From IMG/VR virus record IMGVR_UViG_3300006917_000196, positions 1 to 20,611 of that record: a stretch of 20,611 nt of DNA, one strand, 5' to 3'. Source of the DNA: a virus. Positions within the stretch are counted from its first letter, which is position 1, and every line of letters starts with the position of its first letter. The notes below the pieces were generated by a model. That model was given only the letters and a program-made list of their open reading frames with translations, did no database searches and was not told where the DNA came from. Both the position numbers and the translations under genes were made by a program. Below, piece by piece: positions 1 to 6,064 of the stretch.

Positions 1-318
1 GAAAATCCTTACCCAACCCCGTCTACCAGATATTGACATAGAATTACAGCCAATAGTTTTAGCATACGCTCTTACTGACTTCTCCATTTCGAGAAGCTCT
101 TCTAAGTCTCCACCAGCAAGGAATATGTGCATTACCTTAGTCTGGGGATATATCTGTATCTCAGTTATGATTGCCGACTTGTCACCGGGCCAAAACTGCA
201 AGTCACCCTGCACAATTCCATACCAAATATCGTCCAGCGTGTGCGTGCCTTTGGTATACTCTAATGCGTCTTCGATATACTTTCGACGAGCGTGAAACTG
301 TTCGTAAACTGGTATCAT
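1..318 (-). CDS. Conserved phage protein, N-terminal 106 residues (runs off the window)
   Basis: The frame is open from the ATG at 318 to the window edge. It begins MIPVYEQFHARRKYIEDALE, then YTKGTHTLDDIWYGIVQGDL, QFWPGDKSAIITEIQIYPQ, VMHIFLAGGDLEELLEMEK and GCNSMSISGRRGWVRIF. The order resembles an acetyltransferase-like (GNAT) fold, with the FLAGGDLEEL stretch and a C-terminal GRRGWVR, and I recall similar phage proteins of unknown function after tail genes. The ATG overlaps the preceding TGA (ATGA). The 3' end lies beyond base 1, so length and completeness are unknown. Confidence 0.83.
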   Translation of the reverse strand, partial: MIPVYEQFHARRKYIEDALEYTKGTHTLDDIWYGIVQGDLQFWPGDKSAIITEIQIYPQTKVMHIFLAGGDLEELLEMEKSVRAYAKTIGCNSMSISGRRGWVRIF

Positions 319-1427
319 TGCTGCACTTGCGTAATTGCTACATGAGCCGTGGGAGCGGCTGGCGAGAAAGCAGTTGATGCCACGTTTGTCGGCTGCAAGC
401 CAGTATCGTCTACAGCCCAGAACAACTCCACATAATCATTTGCGGCCAGTGACACGAAATCGTTGATGGCTAGAACCGTATAACCACCACTATCCTTTAG
501 TGAGCCGACAGCGGTGCTTGAGGCGATGTTTGTCGTCCCGTTCTTCTTCAGCCACATCCACGCAGACTTAGAGTTTGAGTTTGCAGATGAGAACTGGATA
601 CGCACCGCAAAGTTGTAGAGGCCGCTATGAGCCACTGTAAGGCGCGTTGTGGGGCTTCCAGTAAGCGATACGCCCTCGCTGATAACTGTAGCATCCCACG
701 CAAGCGCATAGGCCGTATTAGCGGCAGCAGGAGTGATCGTCGTGCTTTTGGTGAACTGGCCGAAATAGTATTGCTGCTCAATCGCTGGCCGGACGAATAT
801 CTCGCCGTCAGATGTCCCAACCTTCAGCACCGCAGCCACAGGAACCACGTTGTCAGGCGCAGTAGGCTTGACGTTGGTAAACGCACCAGCGGTAGTCGGT
901 GAGGCGTAGAGGATGTCACCAACGCTAAATGCGCTCGTATTAACGCCGCGAACGTGGCCGAATGTAGTGCAATAACCTACTTCGCCGCTGTCAGGCAGTT
1001 CGTGTGTAAGCACGCCAAGTATATACAATGTGGGCGTGGAGCCGTTAGCCAGATACTTTGACACCGACAGGACGTTGTTCGCACCTACCCCGGAGAAGCC
1101 AACGACAGTGCCGTTTGCCATCGTAGAGCCAGTCATATTCTCTACGCGGGCGTATGTCTCTTGGCCGACTTGTTGGATAACGCCATATTCCATGCCAAGG
1201 TCAAGCGTGCCGTCAACGGTATTCCACGACATCGTGCCTTCAGCGGGCGTGTGGCTATCAGTGGTAACGAACGAAGCGTCAGAGACAATCAGTTTTGCAG
1301 GCTGATAAATGCCTACATCCTGCCCTTTTTCGTAAAGGGTGTTGGAATAAAGCTCAATAAGGCGGTTGCGTTGCGCCTCATATGCAGGATTATACGCGCC
1401 AGGAGGCGGTGGTAGCTTCAGCGTCAC
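315..1427 (-). CDS. Fibre-like virion protein with C-terminal jelly-roll-like domain (GTG start)
   Basis: A 370-residue protein starting at GTG, which overlaps the preceding TGA; the next residues are TLKLPPPPGAYNPAYEAQRN. A short helix is followed by a beta region with GTMSWNTVDGTLDLGMEYGV, then a domain with ILGVLTHELPDSGEVGYC, FGHVRGVNTSAFSVGDILYA and VAAVLKVGTSDGEIFVRPAI, common in phage fibre or decoration proteins. From about 225 the C-terminus (TRLTVAHSGLYNFAVRIQFS, then AWMWLKKNGTTNIASS) looks like a C1q/TNF-type jelly roll. A trimeric receptor-binding or tail-decoration role is inferred. Confidence 0.8.
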   Translation of the reverse strand: MTLKLPPPPGAYNPAYEAQRNRLIELYSNTLYEKGQDVGIYQPAKLIVSDASFVTTDSHTPAEGTMSWNTVDGTLDLGMEYGVIQQVGQETYARVENMTGSTMANGTVVGFSGVGANNVLSVSKYLANGSTPTLYILGVLTHELPDSGEVGYCTTFGHVRGVNTSAFSVGDILYASPTTAGAFTNVKPTAPDNVVPVAAVLKVGTSDGEIFVRPAIEQQYYFGQFTKSTTITPAAANTAYALAWDATVISEGVSLTGSPTTRLTVAHSGLYNFAVRIQFSSANSNSKSAWMWLKKNGTTNIASSTAVGSLKDSGGYTVLAINDFVSLAANDYVELFWAVDDTGLQPTNVASTAFSPAAPTAHVAITQVQQ

Positions 1428-2908
1428 CTACGGCCCCCAGAAACTGCATTAAGGCGCTGTGTGCCAACCCTCCAGCTTGTTGCGGGCGTTGTGGTTGTAA
1501 CGCGCATCTTTACCTGACGGCCATTGAACCGCACAGACGTTGGGTTAGTCAGGCTGTAAGGGCCATAACTGGCTTCGTCACCATTTGGATAGTAACGGGT
1601 CTTGAATGTCGCCTGCACGCCGCCTTGGTTGCGCTCGTCAGGGATCATCTCGTTAATATACATGATGTTGTCGCCGTTACCGATCTGGACGGGACCGCTT
1701 TCAGCGTAAGGCGTTGCACTGTCGTAGTTCAGGCCAACTTCATGGTCGTAGATATAGCCGTTTGCGCCAACCATGATGGGGTTACGGAACACGCTGCGGT
1801 CCGTGCCAGCCGTGCGGGCAAGCGTGCCAATCGTCCAGTGGTTTTCGACGTAATCCCAAGCAACATAGCTGTCGTTCTCGTTCGAGTTGGCTGACGGATA
1901 GAACCACCACACCTCATTAAACTGAGCGTTGTTAACAGCGTAAACCTTGGAGATTTGGTTGATATTGATGTTGTTGAAGACGTAATCGTAAACGTCACAC
2001 GGCAGAGGCTTCACATAACCATCGAAAACGTGGAAGCCGCGTTGCCCCATCCAAACGCACAGATTGTCCAAAACAGCAGCGCAGTTGGCCGACACAGCGC
2101 CACAAGCGCGCCCTGCAATTTCAGCGGTATAAACGAACGGCTGCCCGACATACGTCAGCGTATGAGCGTCAATGTCAGTCAGGATAAGGTTCTGGCCGCG
2201 AACACGCTTTGCGGTGACAATCCGCCCTGGTGTCTGCAACTCTACACTGCCAGCAAGGTTCGTAGATGCCGGTGTCCAGATGGTGTTATCTTCAAGGTCC
2301 GACCAAGCCACCTTACGGCCATCACCAGACGCGCCCAGAGCAAACAGAGAGCGTTCAGCGGTAACAAGTAGACCAATGCAGTTTGTAGGCGCATTTGTGA
2401 TTACAGCGGCCTTGGTAGGCGTGGATGCGTCAAGCTGCCATTCGTATAGCTTGCCGTCAGATGTCGAGCAGCCGACAAGATATTCGCCCCACGTGTCCAG
2501 CGACCACGTTGTTGCAGGCGTTACAGAACCGCTATCAGGACGAGGTGTGCCGTAATAGCCAGCGCTATAATTCCCAATGCCAAAGCCAGCACCCGTTGAA
2601 GCATCATCGTTCCCCGCTGTGAAGCTAACAGGAGTAATGTCCACAAGACCGCTAGATTGCGTCATCACATAGAGCTTAGATGACGTTCCAAGCGCCGCAA
2701 AACGCACGTTGCTATTTGTTTTCCATGTAAGAAGGCCGCGACATTTACCTGTCAGCGTGCCATTACCACGGCGCTCCCAGCCACCCACAGGCTCCATTGA
2801 ACCCTCAGTCCAGCGGACAAGGTTCACATCATACCACCGTCCTGCGGACTGTAGTTCAGTGCCGCTACGATACACTCCGGGCGGTATAGAGAGTGGAATA
2901 AGGGCCAT
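1424..2908 (-). CDS. Tail nozzle/stabilisation-like structural protein
   Basis: A 494-residue beta-rich protein. The N-terminus, LSIPPGVYRSGTELQSAGRW then YDVNLVRWTEGSMEPVGGWE, is a signature of a conserved podovirus tail family. RGLLTWKTNSNVRFAALGTS then SKLYVM, and later ERSLFALGASGDGRKVAWSD and GRIVTAKRVRGQNLILTDID, look like successive blades of a beta-propeller. It may be the nozzle or tube protein below the adaptor, as in SU10-like phages, or a DNA-stabilisation protein like P22 gp10. This is from recollection of the family layout, so the exact role is uncertain. It ends SGGRR, with TGA overlapping the next gene's GTG start. Confidence 0.78.
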   Translation of the reverse strand: MALIPLSIPPGVYRSGTELQSAGRWYDVNLVRWTEGSMEPVGGWERRGNGTLTGKCRGLLTWKTNSNVRFAALGTSSKLYVMTQSSGLVDITPVSFTAGNDDASTGAGFGIGNYSAGYYGTPRPDSGSVTPATTWSLDTWGEYLVGCSTSDGKLYEWQLDASTPTKAAVITNAPTNCIGLLVTAERSLFALGASGDGRKVAWSDLEDNTIWTPASTNLAGSVELQTPGRIVTAKRVRGQNLILTDIDAHTLTYVGQPFVYTAEIAGRACGAVSANCAAVLDNLCVWMGQRGFHVFDGYVKPLPCDVYDYVFNNININQISKVYAVNNAQFNEVWWFYPSANSNENDSYVAWDYVENHWTIGTLARTAGTDRSVFRNPIMVGANGYIYDHEVGLNYDSATPYAESGPVQIGNGDNIMYINEMIPDERNQGGVQATFKTRYYPNGDEASYGPYSLTNPTSVRFNGRQVKMRVTTTTPATSWRVGTQRLNAVSGGRR

Positions 2909-2910
2909 AG

Positions 2911-3243
2911 CTACTCATCAAAATCGTCGGGAGAGAACGTAAACACAATCTCTATATCATCTTCTTCGTGGTTTTGCCATGCCTCCGCCATCAATGCAGC
3001 GTAAGCGATTGCGTCCTCTGAGCTATCCTGATGCCAGCCTGGCGATTGGTGCTGTCTGCTAATCTTCAGCAGCAGCATAAACAGCCATCCCTCTTGTTCG
3101 CTCAGTATATTTCCTGTCAGCACGTTAAACGCGGCAACAGTGGACTTCATGCTGCGCTCGCCGTCTGGGCTATCGTATTCAGCCCCACGTTCGAGCATCA
3201 AATCAGCGGCGCGTTCAAGAAACTCAATTGCTGAGATTGTCAT
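2911..3243 (-). CDS. DUF6378-like phage protein
   Basis: A 110-residue helical protein starting MTISAIEFLERAADLMLERG, then AEYDSPDGERSMKSTVAAFN, LLLKISRQHQSPGWHQDSSE and DAIAYAALMAEA. The YDSPDGERSM...LLKxxR...DSxxDAxAYAALMAEA pattern is what I know as DUF6378, a phage family of unknown function. I chose the ATG at 3243 because GGAGG stands eight bases upstream; the upstream ATG at 3294 would overlap the phosphoesterase by 71 bases. The C-terminus is acidic (HEEDDIEI, SPDDFDE). Confidence 0.83.
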   Translation of the reverse strand: MTISAIEFLERAADLMLERGAEYDSPDGERSMKSTVAAFNVLTGNILSEQEGWLFMLLLKISRQHQSPGWHQDSSEDAIAYAALMAEAWQNHEEDDIEIVFTFSPDDFDE

Positions 3244-4225
3244 CGCCACTTCCTCCGTCGAATACACATTGGCCTCGGAAATACGCTTTCCCATTTAGCA
3301 CCTCGCATAGCTCCGGCGGCAATAGGAACCCATCTTTAAACGTAAGCACCGCAAAGCCGGATGTGTGCGGTGATGGGTTGTTCTCAGCGTAATCAAACTG
3401 CGGACCATGCGGATCAGATAAGGTGCCTGTATCAACGCCCCAGCGGCGGCCATTGTAATCAGCCCAAGGTGTAACAGCCAAGCGGTGAAGATGGCCTGTA
3501 ACCATCGTCTTACCAGCCTTCAGGGCGTTGTTGTAGGCCGCATGAATGCCGTTGTGATAGCGATGCTTAATCATCACATTATCGTTAACCATCAGCGACC
3601 AGGCGAAGTCCCAGCGGTCAAACTTATTCTCTAACCGCTCCAAGATGCCTTCATATTCCGCCGCATTAGACACAAGCATACGGTCAAACCGCATATCGTG
3701 GTTGCCAACGTTCCAGAACTTAGCGCAGCCCTTTGGTAAGAGCATCTCAATGTCTGCCATATGCTCTTGGCAAATCTCAAGCTCTTCCTTGACTGTAGGA
3801 AGTTCAGACCATCCCATAGGAGCGTGGCGAGAAACTCGTGCGCCGTCAAAGATGTCCCCATTGGCTACGATGGCACGAGGCTTTAGGTCTTTAATTAGGA
3901 TGTGCATAGCCTCATGGGCCACAGTCTTCCAGTGGTTCGGCCACCAGTGAGCGTCAGAGAAGACAATAATAGTGCCTGTATCTACAAAAATCTCGTTCTG
4001 GTTCTTGTAGGCGCGGCCAATGTCATTAGACGACCAAGGGCCACGGCTTCCGCTGTTTCCGCGTGTTTTTGTCTGTAGAACGATGCCCTTGTCAGCCAGG
4101 GCTTTACGCTGCTTGTAGATGTTTCGCTCTGGAACACCGCTTATTTCAGCAACTTGGCGTGGGCTTCCATCAGCCCTTTGCCACAACTTAATAAACTCGT
4201 CGTCGGATAAAAGTTTAGCTACCAT
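3224..4225 (-). CDS. Calcineurin-like metallophosphoesterase with N-terminal helix-turn-helix
   Basis: A 333-residue protein. Residues 1-50 look like a DNA-binding helix-turn-helix (SPRQVAEISGVPERNIYKQR). The catalytic domain starts near 84 with the full two-metal signature: D91-x-H93 in FSDAHWW, G123-D124 in NGDIFDG, G174-N175-H176-D177, H221 or H224 in KHRYHNG, and G244-H245-L246-H247. It should be a metal-dependent phosphoesterase; whether it acts on nucleic acid, nucleotides or protein is unknown. AGGGGG lies six bases before the ATG. The 3' end overlaps the next gene by 20 bases. Its placement between lysis and tail genes gives no clear pathway. Confidence 0.9.
   Translation of the reverse strand: MVAKLLSDDEFIKLWQRADGSPRQVAEISGVPERNIYKQRKALADKGIVLQTKTRGNSGSRGPWSSNDIGRAYKNQNEIFVDTGTIIVFSDAHWWPNHWKTVAHEAMHILIKDLKPRAIVANGDIFDGARVSRHAPMGWSELPTVKEELEICQEHMADIEMLLPKGCAKFWNVGNHDMRFDRMLVSNAAEYEGILERLENKFDRWDFAWSLMVNDNVMIKHRYHNGIHAAYNNALKAGKTMVTGHLHRLAVTPWADYNGRRWGVDTGTLSDPHGPQFDYAENNPSPHTSGFAVLTFKDGFLLPPELCEVLNGKAYFRGQCVFDGGSGDDNLSN
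3252..3256 (-). promoter_or_regulatory. Strong Shine-Dalgarno deciding the DUF6378-like start
   Basis: GGAGG sits eight bases before the ATG at 3243, inside the phosphoesterase gene. It is the strongest ribosome site near this junction and fixes the start at 3243 rather than 3294. Confidence 0.75.
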
Positions 4226-4241
4226 AGCAAACCCCCTCTAT

Positions 4242-4589
4242 TCACTTTTGACGGATAGCCTCTCTCCAAGCATCAACCGTCATGCGGTGACGTAGCGCAC
4301 AATCACCATATTTGGCAATTATTTCAATTTCCCAGATGGCGCGGTCTGGGTCTGTCATGTTTTTAGGCGGAACTGGAAGCGGAGAACAGTTACTCGCCAA
4401 GTTTGCCGGTGGCGCGGGAATTGGCGTCACTGACACTGCTTTCGAGCATCCCGAGAACACGAGCATCAACAGCACAATCGACAGGAACAGCAGGGAGCGT
4501 TTTGTAAATCTCTCGCACCGTGCTTGTTTTTCCGGCGACCACCACATCGGCTTTATCGCGCTCGATTTGGTAAACAGTCGAAATATCAT
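4242..4589 (-). CDS. Outer-membrane spanin lipoprotein (Rz1-like), partly embedded in Rz
   Basis: A lipoprotein in the +1 frame relative to Rz, as in the lambda Rz/Rz1 pair. It begins inside Rz and runs 148 bases past its end. FTKRSLLFLSIVLLMLVFSG then C48 gives a signal peptide with the lipobox VFSGC. The mature part is Pro-rich (VTPIPAPP, SPLPVPPK) and ends in a helical segment with YGDCALRHRMTVDAW. From 4589 the product has 115 residues, and AGGGG lies seven bases upstream. Starting at 4547 would give a more usual signal length but has no good ribosome site. Confidence 0.86.
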   Translation of the reverse strand: MIFRLFTKSSAIKPMWWSPEKQARCERFTKRSLLFLSIVLLMLVFSGCSKAVSVTPIPAPPANLASNCSPLPVPPKNMTDPDRAIWEIEIIAKYGDCALRHRMTVDAWREAIRQK

Positions 4590-4749
4590 CTATCTTCCCC
4601 TGAAGCTCTTTGCGTTGCTTTTCAGCCTTTTCCAGAGCTTTCGCATAGGCAGCATCACACTGCCAGTCTTTAACTTTCCAACCGGCGGCGATGCCAATAA
4701 CAAGAGCGCCTGCCGCCACATAGCCCATGAACGGATTAATCGGCCCCAT
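4390..4749 (-). CDS. Inner-membrane spanin (Rz-like)
   Basis: A 119-residue type II membrane protein. Its transmembrane helix is at about 6-24 (PFMGYVAAGALVIGIAAGW), followed by a periplasmic coiled coil (AAYAKALEKAEKQRKELQGK, then DDISTVYQIERDKADVV), the usual Rz architecture. It would pair with the lipoprotein encoded in the overlapping frame to fuse inner and outer membranes at the end of lysis. I chose the ATG at 4749 over 4797 because it puts the membrane helix at the N-terminus and gives the normal short overlap with the holin gene. Confidence 0.87.
   Translation of the reverse strand: MGPINPFMGYVAAGALVIGIAAGWKVKDWQCDAAYAKALEKAEKQRKELQGKIDDISTVYQIERDKADVVVAGKTSTVREIYKTLPAVPVDCAVDARVLGMLESSVSDANSRATGKLGE
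4597..4601 (-). promoter_or_regulatory. Ribosome binding site favouring the long Rz1 start
   Basis: AGGGG is seven bases upstream of the ATG at 4589, inside the Rz coding sequence. No comparable site precedes the ATG at 4547, so the longer start is favoured despite its unusually long signal-peptide n-region. Confidence 0.45.
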
Positions 4750-4957
4750 TGATTTTGCCCCATTCGCGCACTCCGAAGATAGTAGCGCAAGCCGCAATGG
4801 TTGCCGCCAGGTCTGTCAACGAAATAGGCTCCTTACGGATAATCGGAAGAATAACAGCATTTACGAAAACAGCTACTGCAATCCCAATACAGGTTACGGG
4901 CCGCCACCAAACGCGGACGCGCTCTAGAATAGACTTCTCTAATTCAGCAAGTGTCAT
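4736..4957 (-). CDS. Holin-like membrane protein
   Basis: A 73-residue protein with a charged, amphipathic N-terminus (LAELEKSILERVRVWWRP), a first membrane helix at about 21-40 (VTCIGIAVAVFVNAVILPII) and a second at about 48-62 (TDLAATIAACATIFGV), ending in the polar REWGKINGAD. Two transmembrane segments, small size and position between endolysin and spanins make it the best holin candidate. It would open the inner membrane at lysis time. The fold is not diagnostic by itself. Its last 14 bases overlap the inner-membrane spanin gene. Confidence 0.85.
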   Translation of the reverse strand: MTLAELEKSILERVRVWWRPVTCIGIAVAVFVNAVILPIIRKEPISLTDLAATIAACATIFGVREWGKINGAD

Positions 4958-5382
4958 GGATAAAATACCGCTGGCAGTTCGTAATGCGGCCCATCTGGAA
5001 ACTTCTTATGCAATGACGAAACATCAATTGTAGGCATTTCGGAAAGCAACTTCCACGAGCCGCCCCAGCGGACGCGCACGTTCTCTTGCTTAGCTGCTTC
5101 CTTCATCGCCTCAGCAATGGGAATGAACAACGGCCAGTCCCAGCGCACTTTGCCGCCAACATAAGGCGCAATATCAATTGCGTGTCCTGTTATATGGCGC
5201 GAATTCATAGTTTTCGATGCGCCACTAGCTACTAATTGCTTTTGACGAGCAGTTGTTCGCAAGCCTTCGATGACGGTGAAGTCAATCTTGGAGATGCTGA
5301 TTGCACGCTTAACGACGCGCACCAGATCAGGATGCACGCCGCGAAGGTTTAGGAGAGAACGTGGGCCTAGCTTAAAAGCCAT
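4954..5382 (-). CDS. Endolysin, M15-family peptidase
   Basis: A 142-residue peptidoglycan peptidase for host lysis. SRHITGHAIDIAP at 61-73 supplies zinc ligands H63 and D70. DGPHYELP at 130-137 supplies the likely catalytic D130 and third ligand H133. The arrangement and length closely match the T5-type L-alanyl-D-glutamate peptidases (M15C), although D,D-carboxypeptidase activity cannot be excluded. LRTTARQKQLVASGASKT at 41-58 is the usual helix and substrate loop. There is no signal peptide, so export should depend on the holin encoded next. The stop and the holin ATG overlap (ATGA). Confidence 0.92.
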   Translation of the reverse strand: MAFKLGPRSLLNLRGVHPDLVRVVKRAISISKIDFTVIEGLRTTARQKQLVASGASKTMNSRHITGHAIDIAPYVGGKVRWDWPLFIPIAEAMKEAAKQENVRVRWGGSWKLLSEMPTIDVSSLHKKFPDGPHYELPAVFYP

Positions 5383-5600
5383 TACCGATCCGCCTTGTTG
5401 TCCAGCTTATCTTCAATCCGGCGTAAGTGCGTCATGACTTCATCAAACTTCTTGTCGATGGCGCTGAACTTCTCATCGCCGTATTCCAGCTTGGTTTCGA
5501 GGATAGCCAATCGGTTACTCAGTTGGTTCCAAACGCCAATGATGGCGAACAGGACAGCGATGACAGTGAGAAGCGTATCAATACCGAATGACATATCCAT
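5382..5600 (-). CDS. Small membrane protein with coiled coil, lysis-cassette associated
   Basis: A product of about 72 residues beginning MDMSFGIDTLLTVIAVLFAI. One membrane segment spans roughly 7-24, followed by a charged heptad coiled coil (ILETKLEYGDEKFSAIDKKF, then THLRRIEDKLDNKADR). The ATG at 5600 lies two bases after the chaperone stop; another ATG at 5594 is possible. A longer frame to 5639 would overlap the upstream gene and add a Cys/Arg-rich start, so I reject it. The gene precedes the endolysin. It may be a holin-like or XhlA-like lysis helper, but the topology (membrane segment first) is not diagnostic. The stop shares a base with the endolysin ATG. Confidence 0.75.
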   Translation of the reverse strand: MDMSFGIDTLLTVIAVLFAIIGVWNQLSNRLAILETKLEYGDEKFSAIDKKFDEVMTHLRRIEDKLDNKADR

Positions 5601-5602
5601 TG

Positions 5603-6052
5603 TTATGCAACCCATTCTTCTGCAGGAGCGTCCGGCCATACGGGGTTAAGCATATCAGCGTCACGCAGGGCTTGACGGTATGCAGTGAAGTTAGCCTTGC
5701 ATTCTTCTGTCAGGAGAACGTCACCAAGCTGCGTCCAATCACAGTCGGCCAGCTTCTTGTTGCGGACAGACTTGTTAGCTGCAATCGTAGACGCATCCTT
5801 AGCGGCCAGTTCGTCAGCAGACAGGCTTTCCACGTTCACGGCGTAGACAGCGCCATCTTCCAGATAGGCTTCGCAAGAAACCAGCTTCTGTGTGGCTGCG
5901 TCATAAGCCTTGAAGTAGGTCACGGGAACAAGGTTGTTCTCCGTCATCCATTCGTCGGACGGACCGGAAGCAGGGAAAGAGACATTCGGAAACAGAACGG
6001 AGAGTTCACCCGTCTGTTCAATGCTTCCGTTGTTAACAATAGCGACAATCAT
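5603..6052 (-). CDS. Phage tail assembly chaperone-like protein
   Basis: A 149-residue protein whose C-terminal part carries RNKKLADCDWTQLGDVLLTE, then YRQALRDADMLNPVWP. The RN/D-x-x-L-A-x-x-D-W-T-Q-L plus YRQALRD signature is that of phage tail assembly chaperone-like proteins (the APC family) often encoded after tail fibre genes. The N-terminus (MIVAIVNNGSIEQTGELSVL) is a small beta domain that may contact the fibre. It probably assists folding or attachment of the LamG or fibre protein encoded just upstream. GGAGG lies six bases before the ATG. Confidence 0.83.
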   Translation of the reverse strand: MIVAIVNNGSIEQTGELSVLFPNVSFPASGPSDEWMTENNLVPVTYFKAYDAATQKLVSCEAYLEDGAVYAVNVESLSADELAAKDASTIAANKSVRNKKLADCDWTQLGDVLLTEECKANFTAYRQALRDADMLNPVWPDAPAEEWVA

Positions 6053-6064
6053 TTTTGCCTCCGA

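Noticed and set aside
2911-3294. Longer start at 3294 for the DUF6378-like gene
   Set aside because: The added 17 residues overlap the phosphoesterase gene by 71 bases and lack a ribosome site, whereas GGAGG ideally precedes the ATG at 3243.
4390-4797. Longer Rz start at 4797
   Set aside because: It would add a 16-residue non-membrane leader and overlap the holin by 62 bases. The ATG at 4749 places the membrane helix at the N-terminus as in other Rz proteins.
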